A stretch of 64,000 bases of DNA from an uncultured Lachnospiraceae bacterium (GTDB lineage Bacteria > Bacillota > Clostridia > Lachnospirales > Lachnospiraceae). Position 1 is the first letter of the stretch; each line of letters starts with the position of its first letter. The position numbers were made by a program, and so were the translations under genes. This document shows positions 30,147 to 39,014 of the stretch, piece by piece. The stretch spans positions 62,001 through 126,000 of the forward strand of contig CAMXQE010000003.1 in the NCBI GenBank assembly GCA_947246015.1, given 5' to 3'. The notes beneath the pieces were generated by a model. It saw only the letters and a list, made by a program, of their open reading frames with translations, did not search any database and was not told the origin of the DNA.

Positions 30147-32192
30147 TTATATTTGATAAACTTTTACCCCGTACTTTTCTATTTCCACATTACCATTTTC
30201 CATTTCTCCTGTCAGCAGGTTACGCAAAGGTGTCTTTATCTGTACCACACTTTCTGATGGTGCATAATTAAGGAGAAAAAGATACCCGCATCCTTCCTTC
30301 CGGCGTACGGAAATCTCACAATTTTCAGACGCCTCCACTATATTACGGTACGGTTCATCCACTCCCAGCTTTCTCAGGAAAACAGCTGCAGTATCCAAAG
30401 TGAACGCCCCTCCGAAATAATAAGCCTCGCCTTCGCCGAAATGATTCCGGATTAAAGCCGGTTCCCCGGCGTAATAACTGGATTTGTATGTTCCCAGAAC
30501 CTCAGCGCCATCCGGAATCGGAGCCAGTATATCATTAAACACGGCAGCTTCCACACATTCTCCTTCCCAATCCACATATACCGCTCCCTCATCAGGCGCT
30601 ACAAAACTATATTCCGGAATATCCGTTCCGGTAAGCTTCGAAACCAATCCCGGCAGTTTCTCCATGATACATCTTCCATTCCTGTCTTTATATCCGGTCC
30701 GGCATCCCATAACCAGTTTTCCGCCTGCTTTCACATACTCTTCCAGAACCGCAGCACGTTCTTCTGTCATAATTGAGGCATGAGGATAGAACAGAACTTC
30801 ATACCGCTGCAATTCCTCTGCCGTCATCCCTTCCCTCATATAAATAATATCCACAGGCGCATGAGCCAGCTGGGCTGCCGCATATATATTTTTCCGGCTT
30901 ACTCTGTCTACTCTTTCATGCCATTTATCCAACTGAGCATCCCATATATTATCATAATCCTGCAGCATACCGATGCGGGCCTCATACACTGCTCCGGCTA
31001 TTCCCTGCATTCCGGAAACCATTTTTGCTATTTCCCGTACTTCCCTGAGCCGGCGGTTTTCCCTTCCGGAATAATCCAAAATCCCATGCCAGTATATTTC
31101 TGTCCCTACCGTACATGTCCTCCAACGGAAATAGCTCACATAATCCGCGCCATGAGCAATGCTCTGCATAGTCCAAAGCGTCATCTGGCCAGGTCTTGGT
31201 GTGGGTGCTTCCATTCTGGTATTCCATCCGTTTGCCCCGGACTGCTGCTCCATAATACCGAATATCCGTGAAATGGAACGGGTTTCTGTAAGATTACGGC
31301 TCCATTTCCTGTCCTTCAGCGGGTCATTCTCGTCATAATCATCCAGACAATACGCAAAATTAGGGTAGGAATCATAGGTAATAAAATCCAAACTTTCCTC
31401 CTTCATTCTATGATTGTCCAAATTTCCGAAAATACCGTTTGTAGTAACAAAGTCGTCTGCTTTCATATATTTCCGGATAATATCCGCCTGCATTTTTGCA
31501 AACCGGCAGGCACTGTCGGAAACAAACCGGATATAATCCAGCACCCTGTGCGGATTCGTCGAGTCACTGATGGTTTTTTGCGGAACATACACTTCCTCCC
31601 AGTCCGTATAGGTCTGATTCCAAAATACCGTTCCCCAGGCTTCATTCAACTTTTCAATCGTACTATATTTTTCTCTCAGGAACTCCCTGAAAGCAACAGT
31701 ATCGCTTTCAGAATAAAATTCAGCAGTTTCGCAATTCAGTTCGTTATCAATCTGCCAGCCGATAATACTTGGGTGCTGCGCATAATGAGATGCAAATTTT
31801 TCCGTAATATCCGCAGCAAACTTTTTATATACCGGAGAATTATAATTATAGTGCCGCCTTGCACCATGGCGGTAACGTACACCTTCCTTTGTCACATTCA
31901 GGACTTCCGGATATTTTTCAGTCAGCCATGCCGGCGGCGTAGCCGTCGGTGTACAGAAAATCACCTTCATCCCCGTCCCAGCCACTTTTTCCAGAAAGGT
32001 ATCAAAGAATTCAAAGGTATATTCGCCTTCCTTTGGCTCTACCTTATTCCAGGCGAACTCTGCAATACGGATTACCCGGATTCCCGCTTCCCACATCCGC
32101 TTCAGATCCTCCTCCCATAAATCCGGGTTCCAGTGCTCCGGATAATAGCATGTACCTAACATTACGTCTTTTCCGTTTAAAATATACCTCAT
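30147..32192 (-). CDS. GH42 beta-galactosidase
   Basis: A 681-residue glycoside hydrolase family 42 protein. The start at 32192 (MRYILNGKDVMLG) is chosen for its AAGGAG site 10 nt upstream; the ORF itself extends 33 bp further. The TIM barrel has the acid/base Glu151 (GWQIDNELN) and the nucleophile Glu315 (FGIMEQQSG). The trimerisation domain (VDIIYMREG... FYPHASIMTEERAAVLEEYV) and the C-terminal beta domain follow. It is cytoplasmic and acts on beta-galactosides, often plant or host oligosaccharides. This is a second, unrelated beta-galactosidase besides LacLM. Confidence 0.94.
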   Translation of the reverse strand: MRYILNGKDVMLGTCYYPEHWNPDLWEEDLKRMWEAGIRVIRIAEFAWNKVEPKEGEYTFEFFDTFLEKVAGTGMKVIFCTPTATPPAWLTEKYPEVLNVTKEGVRYRHGARRHYNYNSPVYKKFAADITEKFASHYAQHPSIIGWQIDNELNCETAEFYSESDTVAFREFLREKYSTIEKLNEAWGTVFWNQTYTDWEEVYVPQKTISDSTNPHRVLDYIRFVSDSACRFAKMQADIIRKYMKADDFVTTNGIFGNLDNHRMKEESLDFITYDSYPNFAYCLDDYDENDPLKDRKWSRNLTETRSISRIFGIMEQQSGANGWNTRMEAPTPRPGQMTLWTMQSIAHGADYVSYFRWRTCTVGTEIYWHGILDYSGRENRRLREVREIAKMVSGMQGIAGAVYEARIGMLQDYDNIWDAQLDKWHERVDRVSRKNIYAAAQLAHAPVDIIYMREGMTAEELQRYEVLFYPHASIMTEERAAVLEEYVKAGGKLVMGCRTGYKDRNGRCIMEKLPGLVSKLTGTDIPEYSFVAPDEGAVYVDWEGECVEAAVFNDILAPIPDGAEVLGTYKSSYYAGEPALIRNHFGEGEAYYFGGAFTLDTAAVFLRKLGVDEPYRNIVEASENCEISVRRKEGCGYLFLLNYAPSESVVQIKTPLRNLLTGEMENGNVEIEKYGVKVYQI

Positions 32193-32270
32193 ATGAATCC
32201 CTGGCTCCTTTCCGGCTTCCATCAAATTAATTGTCTGTTTTTACATTTCCTTACGCACCCCTGTGCAATT

Positions 32271-32345
32271 GAGTAGGGGAAATCTTTCCCCTACTCCTGC
32301 GCCGGGCACCCGTCAGCTCTGCTGACACACTTCCTATGGGTGCCC
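32271..32345. repeat. Cluster of strong hairpins between the FliD-like and GH42 genes
   Basis: Contains a 12-bp perfect stem (GAGTAGGGGAAA/TTTCCCCTACTC, 32271-32296) and a nested structure in which GGGCACCC (32304) pairs with GGGTGCCC (32338) around an inner stem GTCAGC/GCTGAC. The density of structure exceeds what a terminator needs. It may be a dispersed structured repeat or an RNA element; no coding potential is seen. Confidence 0.6.
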
Positions 32346-32355
32346 GTGTGCATAA

Positions 32356-32393
32356 ATATAAGTGCAGCAGAATTTTTTCCACTGCACTTATAT
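32356..32393 (-). terminator. Terminator-like inverted repeat after the FliD-like gene
   Basis: ATATAAGTGCAG and CTGCACTTATAT form a perfect 12-bp stem around a 14-nt loop, directly downstream of the FliD-like gene. The T-rich tail is short (TTTATG), so the strength is uncertain. Confidence 0.6.
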
Positions 32394-32445
32394 CATATTT
32401 TACAATTCTTATGCCAGATACTTAAATTTTATACATCACTCTTGC

Positions 32446-33669
32446 TTAAAAAGCATCCGCATAGCGGGAACTTCCCTGTACATTATATGTTCCGGCAGCT
32501 GTATAGCCGCTGGCAGCGTTCGCCTGTGTAGTCATATAATAATCTACAAGTGATGCGTTTGTAGCAACAGAAGAACCATACTCCTGGAAAACATCCTGTA
32601 CCTTGGACATATCTGATTTCTTAAATGTGTCCTCGTCCATTTTCAATCTTCCCTTACTGTCTACGCTGATTCCTAACTGCTTAAGTGCCTCCGCATTGTT
32701 TGCCGTTTTTTCCCTGATGTATGACAGATTTGCCACTACACCGGAATTTGAACTGGATTCTGCAGCATCAAACATACTGTTATAATTGCTTACAAAACTC
32801 TTTGCAGTAGCAAAAATTTTTTCAATATCGTATTTTTCGTTGCCATCCTTATCGGTTATCATTTTATACAGCTCTTCAGATGCAAGCGCCCTGCCAGCAT
32901 CTTTGACGGATGCCGCGCTGGAACCCGCTGTGTTATTTGTGTCTGTACCGCCTGTAACCGTACCCGTACTGCCCGTAGACGTAGTTGTGCCGGCTGCCGC
33001 ACCTGCAAACTGGAGACGCGATGATACCATAGAGCCATAACTCATGATATCTTTAGCAGAAAACAATTCCTGTACTTTAGAGATATCCGCTTTCTTCAGT
33101 TTATCCTCACTAAGCTCAAGCAGTCCGCTTGAATTGATTGTGACACCAATTTCCGCAAGCTTATCAGCATTTGCAGCCGTGTTGCTCATCACATTTGCCA
33201 CATATGCCGTTTTGTTAGTCAGCGTGGAACCTCTTGCCGCATTCACAACATTATTATAATCTGCCACATAAGCTTTCATCGCAGAAACTACCTTGTCTGC
33301 TGCACTCTGACCGCCCGCCGTATCTGTATACGTTTTGTCATTCTGCAAAGCCGAAACAGAAGACCTCATGTTCGACAGTCCCGTTACCAGATTGGCATTT
33401 GCCTCCTGCACCTCTTTAGAAACCTTCGGATGCATTTTCTCATCCAATATTCTGTCAAGAACAGTGCTTGAACTGCTTTTCTTGCTGGTCCCCTCCGTAT
33501 CCGAATTCTGCACTTTGTTGTAATAAGTCTTCATCAGCTTGCCATAGCTGCCGTTCTTAAGGCTGGCATAATCTGAAAGAAAATTCAGATTTCCCATTCC
33601 GCCGCTGCTAAGACTCTGGAACAAATAGGAATAATCCTTGTTTGTACCCACATCAATACCAATACCCAT
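32446..33669 (-). CDS. FliD C-terminal-like protein with internal duplication
   Basis: A 407-residue protein. The start at 33669 (MGIGIDVGTNKDYS) has AAGGAG 8 nt upstream; the longer ORF to 33837 does not. Two copies of a roughly 95-residue unit are visible, about 105-215 and 290-385: AYVADYNNVVNAAR... LAEIGVTINSSGLLELSEDKL and SFVSNYNSMFDAAE... LKQLGISVDSKGRLKMDEDTF. Both resemble the FliD C-terminal domain. A Thr/Gly/Ser-rich linker separates them. There is no signal peptide, as expected for a protein exported through a flagellar-type route. No flagellar genes lie nearby, so the role is open. Confidence 0.7.
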   Translation of the reverse strand: MGIGIDVGTNKDYSYLFQSLSSGGMGNLNFLSDYASLKNGSYGKLMKTYYNKVQNSDTEGTSKKSSSSTVLDRILDEKMHPKVSKEVQEANANLVTGLSNMRSSVSALQNDKTYTDTAGGQSAADKVVSAMKAYVADYNNVVNAARGSTLTNKTAYVANVMSNTAANADKLAEIGVTINSSGLLELSEDKLKKADISKVQELFSAKDIMSYGSMVSSRLQFAGAAAGTTTSTGSTGTVTGGTDTNNTAGSSAASVKDAGRALASEELYKMITDKDGNEKYDIEKIFATAKSFVSNYNSMFDAAESSSNSGVVANLSYIREKTANNAEALKQLGISVDSKGRLKMDEDTFKKSDMSKVQDVFQEYGSSVATNASLVDYYMTTQANAASGYTAAGTYNVQGSSRYADAF

Positions 33670-33837
33670 TATCATCACTCCTTTGAATAAAAATGTGGAC
33701 ATCCATGTCCTTACGTCTGATACATATAATATATCATCGTAAAATTCCTTATAGTTATTATTAGTATAACACCCGCATTCAAAAGTTGCAAGATAACCTG
33801 ACGAAAAAATCAGGAAAACGTAACAGTTTTCTTCCAA

Positions 33838-35118
33838 TCAGGCATTCTTTCCATTCAAAAGCGCTCTACAGACAAACACGCCATTTTCCACAGAAAAATC
33901 CACATCTCCCGCATACTTCTTTACTGTATTTAAAATACTCTCCGCACCAATACCTTCATGGTCTCTGGCTCTCGGAAGACCATTCTGAAACAGAATATCA
34001 GCCCCGCAGGTATTACGGCATACAATCAGAAGCATCGTATGTTTTTGGAGCACCTTAATTTCCATGCGCCGGATTCCCTCTGATTCCATACACCCTTTTA
34101 CCGCATTTTCCAACATATTAGCAAGAACAGAAACCAAATCCACATCAGAAATGCCCGATGTCTCCCTCATCTGTATATCCGCTTTAAATTCTATGCCATT
34201 TTGTCCCGCCCTTGCCATATAGACGGAAATCAGGCTGTCCACCGCATGATTGGAAGAAAACTTCTTGCAGACATTTTCTTCTTCCAGCCGTTCATATTCC
34301 CCGAGATAGCTGAGAATACCCTCATAATCTTTCTGGGAAGCCAGGTCCATTACCACCATATTATGATGCCGGAAGTCATGACGCATCTGTCGTGCATTCT
34401 GCTCAATTTTTTCATAGGAATCAATTTGCGACATAAGAAGTTTTTCATGAAACTGCATCTGTTTAATCTGCTGTTTCTGGTCTGCCTGAACCATAAAATA
34501 AAACAGCAGGACATACACAATCACCATAAAAACATAGGCAAAGCACATCAGAAATATGTGTGACAATTCTTGTTCTTTCCGGCTTTGATTATAAAACAGC
34601 AAAAATGTCATCATGACAAAAGTCAGGCAGGAAATGACGGTGATTATCTCATAGCCGCTTTTCATTTCGCGGTAAATACAGACCAGCTTTTTCTTTAAAA
34701 AAACCTGATACAAAAGCAGAAAAAACAAATTAAGGAAAATACGCAGCCCCCAAATTGCCTGATTGCCCGCGCCTGCATAACTTCCGGTAACAATAGAAAT
34801 AAAACCATATATAAAGGTCCAAAGACAATAATAGGCAGAAATCAAAAACATGGATTTCGGAAGAGAAGAAGCCGAAAGACCAAAACAAAACATTCCCCCA
34901 AAAACAAAAGCAGCAAATATATAACTTAACAGATAGGTTATAGTATCTAAAGTCCTGCCAGAATATATAAATATCATCAGTATTTGAAAAAATATTCCTG
35001 TCAAAACTGAAATCACTGCCCGTTTCCCCGGTCTGTTTTTTGGCTCCAGCACAAGATTGTAAAACCATACTACGTGAAAAATATTATTGATAATATTGGT
35101 AACCAGCGTAGCTGTCAT
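33838..35118 (-). CDS. AgrC-like sensor kinase with GHKL ATPase domain
   Basis: A 426-residue kinase. Six or seven membrane helices (residues about 5-225) are followed by the dimerisation helix with the phospho-acceptor in NARQMRHDFRHHNM, then a GHKL ATPase (VSVLANMLENAVKGC with the N-box Asn; HEGIGAESILNTVKKYAG). The architecture is that of peptide-sensing AgrC/VirS kinases. No LytTR response regulator or AgrB/AgrD gene is adjacent, so it is an orphan here. A 350-bp gap upstream (35119-35468) holds its likely promoter and a terminator for the next gene. Confidence 0.9.
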   Translation of the reverse strand: MTATLVTNIINNIFHVVWFYNLVLEPKNRPGKRAVISVLTGIFFQILMIFIYSGRTLDTITYLLSYIFAAFVFGGMFCFGLSASSLPKSMFLISAYYCLWTFIYGFISIVTGSYAGAGNQAIWGLRIFLNLFFLLLYQVFLKKKLVCIYREMKSGYEIITVISCLTFVMMTFLLFYNQSRKEQELSHIFLMCFAYVFMVIVYVLLFYFMVQADQKQQIKQMQFHEKLLMSQIDSYEKIEQNARQMRHDFRHHNMVVMDLASQKDYEGILSYLGEYERLEEENVCKKFSSNHAVDSLISVYMARAGQNGIEFKADIQMRETSGISDVDLVSVLANMLENAVKGCMESEGIRRMEIKVLQKHTMLLIVCRNTCGADILFQNGLPRARDHEGIGAESILNTVKKYAGDVDFSVENGVFVCRALLNGKNA

Positions 35119-35398
35119 ATTCTGACTCCTTCCAGATTTACATAAAACAGAAGGTCTAAATTGTCCCTCTAAAATAGTAATTATGACGTTGCTCTCTTAA
35201 TTCCGGATAAGAATTTCCTGCCTTCACAGCATGAAGTTCCCTTTCCAACATCTATGCTAAAACTTATGAATTGAATATTAGTAAATTATTCTAACAATCA
35301 TTTCAACCTATGTCAACATCGCGAATTTTTTGATATTTTCAGCTATATTAAATAATCTTATATCATAATCTATTCATGTCAATGTTTCGGACATAAAA

Positions 35399-35441
35399 GG
35401 AGCTGTTGCTCAAACAGCTTTAACCACTTTGCAACAGCCCC
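35399..35441 (-). terminator. Terminator with an alternative internal hairpin
   Basis: On the minus strand GGGGCTGTTGC pairs with GCAACAGCTCC, followed by TTTTATG. Within it, AGCTGTT/AACAGCT (35401-35419) can form a competing smaller hairpin. It ends the Cys-rich protein gene at 35469. Confidence 0.65.
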
Positions 35442-35468
35442 ACGATTTCATCTTTTTATTTTAGTCAA

Positions 35469-36461
35469 TCAGCTTTCTGTATTTTCCGTACTGCCAGTGT
35501 TTCCGGTGACTGCCGCAGCTCCGGCGCCGATGCCGGGAAGAACGGTCGTGTCATCGCCCGCTCCGGCTCCCGCACCGCACCATGAATTGCACGGAACGGC
35601 ACAGTTTTCCTTATACTGCTCCTCGCAAAGCGGGGGACCAAGCTCCAGGGGCTTGATTGCCAAATCCAGCAAATCACCTGCAACAAAGCGCAAACAACTA
35701 CTGTTATCCGGCGTAATCAGACTTCCTTTCGGCGTGTTGATTTTACCTGCGCTCTCCACATGGTATCCTGCAAAATACAAACTCTGCAGAACAAGTGTCA
35801 AGCCGACCGTAACCGTATCATCATCCGTATCGAATCCCAGAACCTTTGCCATCGCATAAAGATTCAGACCCTGTCTGATATAATTATTGCTTTCCAAAAA
35901 ACCAACATAATTGATATTCGGAGTCGGATCCGCGTCAGCAGTTGCTCCTAAATCATAGCTGATTCCATATGGGGCAAAAATCTCCAGTTCCACGGAAGTT
36001 GGATTCGTATCTTCATCATAGGTTGCCGCTGTCGTTTCCGGCGGCAGATAAACAGCCGTAGGATAAAGCGTAGCCAACAATCGGCAGTTTTCATCATAAA
36101 GATTGACAGCAAACTCGATTGACAGATTCGACAAGGTGACAACATAACAATTTGGCCTGCCTGTAATCGCCTCAATCACAACGTCTCCATCACCATAGGT
36201 ATAACCGATATTCAGCACATGCGCCGTTGCAGACACTGCTGTCGGATAAGTTGTTGAAATATCCGTTCCCAGCGTAAAAGACGCACAGAGATTAATTCCG
36301 ATTTCATCATAAATCAACGGTGCCATAAGGCTCAGTACCTTGGGCGGCTCACAGATTGGGTTGGCACATACGTCTATGCAGTTATTTCCCTGCATATTCT
36401 GAACCACATTGCTGACGATCCTTGCCTTGCATCCACATTTCCCTGATTTACATTTCGCCAT
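35469..36461 (-). CDS. Uncharacterised protein with Cys-rich N-terminus and Gly/Ala-rich tail
   Basis: A 330-residue protein I cannot assign. The first 40 residues are Cys-rich (KCKSGKCGCKAR, then CIDVCANPICEPP). The middle is beta-rich and acidic, with repeated DADPTP/DTDDDT segments. A CNSWCGAGAGAG segment leads into a low-complexity Gly/Ala/Thr tail. No signal peptide or membrane segment. This composition is reminiscent of structural proteins of spore outer layers, but that is only a guess. It is divergent from the gene at 36573. Confidence 0.7.
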   Translation of the reverse strand: MAKCKSGKCGCKARIVSNVVQNMQGNNCIDVCANPICEPPKVLSLMAPLIYDEIGINLCASFTLGTDISTTYPTAVSATAHVLNIGYTYGDGDVVIEAITGRPNCYVVTLSNLSIEFAVNLYDENCRLLATLYPTAVYLPPETTAATYDEDTNPTSVELEIFAPYGISYDLGATADADPTPNINYVGFLESNNYIRQGLNLYAMAKVLGFDTDDDTVTVGLTLVLQSLYFAGYHVESAGKINTPKGSLITPDNSSCLRFVAGDLLDLAIKPLELGPPLCEEQYKENCAVPCNSWCGAGAGAGDDTTVLPGIGAGAAAVTGNTGSTENTES

Positions 36462-36572
36462 AAGCCATTTACTCTTCTTTCCAGTTATTTTACTTTATAA
36501 TATGTCATTTTTTCTTATCATGTGCCATATAATGGTAAGAAAAAGAAATATTATGCAAAATGGGGGAGCCCT

Positions 36573-37358
36573 ATGGGAAATGTATATGCAGTTGACGCGG
36601 AACAAAATCTAATCTTATACAGTACCGGAAATTATATCTGTTTAAGAACCTCGGTCAAAGAAAATCTGACCAGGCCAATCGTTCTTTGCAATGACTATGC
36701 TTCGAATCTTTCCGATTTGGTTTATAATAACACCATCTACTACGTTTATCAAAACACAAACCGGGATATCATACTCCGAAGTGTTATCGAACAGAACGAT
36801 TTATATAAAATAAGCAGCCGCAACACACCAGACTGCTTTTATCCGCAAATCGCAGCAATACAAAAATCGCTGATTCTGTTCTATTTCGTCAAAAACCCGG
36901 TTAATAACAGTTACTGCCTGAAATCCCTCCTTCCGTTACAGCCGGAACAAAAGTTTTCACTGCCGGGAACTCTTTTCTCATCAAAAGAGACGCCTGCCTC
37001 CCCCGGCGAAGCGGTATTCAGCTCGCTGCCTGCACTTCACATTCTATCTGTCGGCGAAGCGCTCCTTGTACATCTGTCCCACGATACGGAAGAATTTATT
37101 TTTTCCATCAATGAATCCCTCCAATGCGACAAGCTGGGCAAAAATCAGGAAATACCCTCTCTTACGCAGGCTGAACTGGACAAAAACAAAGAACTTCTTG
37201 CAGAAACACAAAAGCAAATCTCTGAACTACGGTCAGAGCTTTTGGGCCGTGACCAGTTAATCCAAAGTATCCGCAGACAATATGAAGAACTTATGGACAC
37301 CGCCATGAAATACCGCGACGAAGCCGTCAAATGGCACAATAAATTTTATGGAAAATAA
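36573..37358 (+). CDS. Uncharacterised protein with C-terminal coiled coil
   Basis: A 261-residue protein. The start at 36573 (MGNVYAVDAEQNLILYSTG) has GGGGGAG just upstream. The N-terminal 190 residues contain repeated short beta-strand segments with a Tyr/Asn/Leu pattern, possibly a beta-propeller or sialidase-like fold. The last 60 residues are a clear coiled coil (LTQAELDKNKELLAETQKQ... QSIRRQYEELMDTAMKYRDE). The family is not recognised. It is divergently transcribed from the Cys-rich protein with a 111-bp gap, so the two may be co-regulated. Confidence 0.65.
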   Translation: MGNVYAVDAEQNLILYSTGNYICLRTSVKENLTRPIVLCNDYASNLSDLVYNNTIYYVYQNTNRDIILRSVIEQNDLYKISSRNTPDCFYPQIAAIQKSLILFYFVKNPVNNSYCLKSLLPLQPEQKFSLPGTLFSSKETPASPGEAVFSSLPALHILSVGEALLVHLSHDTEEFIFSINESLQCDKLGKNQEIPSLTQAELDKNKELLAETQKQISELRSELLGRDQLIQSIRRQYEELMDTAMKYRDEAVKWHNKFYGK

Positions 37359-37449
37359 TGAAATAAAAACGGGCTGGTATTTTCTGCTAAAGGCTTCTCA
37401 TCTTCAACCATCAGACAATCATATGTCAACTACATCATATCCTTTCCTA

Positions 37450-37581
37450 TTTTCACACTAACCCACATGCCGCCTTCCGGCGGCACAAATCATCAATGGG
37501 AAGAATGCCGTGTTTTAGGCGTTCTTCAGCATTTCTTAGCGAAACAACCCTTGCTGTGAGCTTTAGAAATACTTCTCACGC
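37450..37581 (-). repeat. Structured dispersed repeat, copy A
   Basis: About 130 bp that align at roughly 80% with 59907-60049. Both start with GCGTGAGAAG at the 3' end of a minus-strand ORF, carry CTCACAGCAAGGG..GTTTCGC, a hairpin GAAGAA.GCC/GGCATTCTTC and a final GCCGCC/GGCGGC hairpin, and end with TTAG.GTGAAAA. Copy A has a deletion in the first stem. The ORF 37576-37917 stops within its first bases. Confidence 0.75.
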
Positions 37582-37917
37582 AAGTCTTGAAGACCCCGGT
37601 TCAATAGCCGTCATAACCTTACGCACCTCCGGTTTATCCAACCTGCTTGCTATATCCCTTGTTTCCTCTGGTATCATCGCCTGAATATTTACGGAATACA
37701 CCTCTGCACCGACAATCTGCAGCAGTCCGTCATCATCTTTTACCAGCCTTGCATATAAAATAACGGCAAAACCAGCCACACACATGATTACAGCTATCGT
37801 AAGACTTATAAATACACTTTCTATCCTCTCAAAATCCATCATCTTTAGCGAAATGGATAAATTGACAGGAAATGGCATCTTTTCCACTGTCAGCCCGCTT
37901 TTTTTACAGCGTGACAT
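37576..37917 (-). CDS. Small putative membrane protein, possibly a gene fragment
   Basis: A 113-residue ORF with one membrane segment at about 37-55 (VFISLTIAVIMCVAGFAVILYA) followed by a polar tail (GLLQIVGAEVYSVNIQAMIPEETRDIASRL). I do not recognise it. The actual start could be MPFPVNL (residue 14). It lies in a decaying region with transposase remnants, and its stop codon falls in a dispersed repeat, so it may be a truncated gene. Confidence 0.4.
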   Translation of the reverse strand: MSRCKKSGLTVEKMPFPVNLSISLKMMDFERIESVFISLTIAVIMCVAGFAVILYARLVKDDDGLLQIVGAEVYSVNIQAMIPEETRDIASRLDKPEVRKVMTAIEPGSSRLA

Positions 37918-38010
37918 ACCCGTCCTTTCCTGAAAATGCCGTATTTCCTATGTTTGGCCGGTCTGCCCCTTTTGCCCGTAGGCCACTTTACAAGTTTTTC
38001 ATAAAAAAGT

Positions 38011-38116
38011 GTCGTACAGAACTTTCTGATGTATAATGAGTTTGCGACAACCATTACAAAGGAAAGTGACCCTGTACGACAAATTTATTATACAACAAAG
38101 ACAACCTGATTGGTAG
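38011..38116 (+). pseudogene. Possible transposase N-terminal remnant with inverted repeat
   Basis: A GTG with an AAAGGAAA site opens a 16-codon frame (VTLYDKFIIQQRQPDW) that stops at 38116, resembling the first codons of an IS transposase. GTCGTACAG (38011-38019) and CTGTACGAC (38072-38080) form an inverted repeat around its leader. The rest of the element is absent. The 630-bp gap 37918-38549 contains this, the fragment at 38149 and the IS200 end hairpin. Confidence 0.3.
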
Positions 38117-38148
38117 ACTTCATCAATACTTGTATAGTTACTAAAAGC

Positions 38149-38325
38149 TTAAAATATCCATATTCCTGTAATAGTTTTCTTACAACCACTTAGCTTATTT
38201 TCATAAATATTAATCATTTCATCATGCCCAAAAGCATCTTCCAGATTTTTAGTGTCCAAAACATCTTTATAATTCTGCTTAAGCCTATGATAACGGTCAA
38301 CAAAGTTCCCATTTAGTATTTACCT
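38149..38325 (-). pseudogene. Unidentified gene fragment
   Basis: A minus-strand frame without a start codon, open for about 55 codons (NGNFVDRYHRLKQNYK... IYENKLSGCKKTITGIWIF, then stop). The amino-acid composition is protein-like, unlike random AT-rich DNA, but I cannot name the family. It is likely the 3' remnant of a deleted gene next to the IS200 insertion. Confidence 0.35.
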
Positions 38326-38507
38326 AAATAAATCCGATTCTTATTTGCTGCTCACATTAAGTATACCCTTAAAAACAGCATCTCTCAATATTCTTCCAAA
38401 ATCAAGACACGGGAAACGCATGACAGCATTCCATCTATACTTTATCGACTTCCTTTATTTCAAAAATTTATCCAAAAATAACTTTTTCCAAATACTTTTC
38501 AATGAAT

Positions 38508-38531
38508 TACCCCGCCGCAAGCAGCGGGGTA
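38508..38531. repeat. IS200 end hairpin
   Basis: An imperfect palindrome (CCCCGCCGC/GCAGCGGGG core) 18 bp beyond the transposase stop, in the position of the subterminal hairpin that IS200/IS605 transposases recognise. It matches 23 of 24 bases with 30042-30065. Confidence 0.7.
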
Positions 38532-38549
38532 TCGCTACACTGTCCTCCA

Positions 38550-39014
38550 CTATATGTAATCTCCTATCACATAGTGTCCCTCTACTTGTTTTCCTCTATA
38601 CATCTTCCGATACTCGTCCCCCTGATTCCTTACATAATTTGATATTACTTCTTCGTTTCCATGCTCACTGACCGTAGCTACATAATATCCATCCGACCAG
38701 AATTCTCCTCCCCACAGTTTTTTCTTTACCTGTGGGCACTTTGCAAAGACTTCCCTGGCTGTTATACCTTTCACTATGGTCACTATCTTTGTTGGACTGT
38801 ATGTTGGCACTGATTGTATCAGAAAATGCACATGGTCTTTATCCGTTCCTATCTCTATAAAATGGATTGGATATCTTTTTGCTATTTCCAAACATGTGTC
38901 CTTAATTGTCTTTTCTACTTCTTCGTCTATTACTACTCTTCTGTATTTTGCTGGTAAAACGAAATGATACATAAGCTTTGATACATTGTGTGATTTGTGT
39001 ATATTCTCACTCAT
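38550..39014 (-). CDS. tnpA: IS200/IS605 family transposase TnpA
   Basis: A 154-residue Y1 HUH transposase. The metal-binding HUH motif is HVH (61-63, KDHVHFLIQSVP) and the catalytic tyrosine is Tyr127 in ISNYVRNQG. Length and motifs are complete, so it may be active. It moves single-stranded DNA by recognising subterminal hairpins such as the one at 38508. Confidence 0.94.
   Translation of the reverse strand: MSENIHKSHNVSKLMYHFVLPAKYRRVVIDEEVEKTIKDTCLEIAKRYPIHFIEIGTDKDHVHFLIQSVPTYSPTKIVTIVKGITAREVFAKCPQVKKKLWGGEFWSDGYYVATVSEHGNEEVISNYVRNQGDEYRKMYRGKQVEGHYVIGDYI

Noticed and set aside
37450-37581. CRISPR-like repeat
   Set aside because: Only two distant copies, no spacer array and no cas genes.
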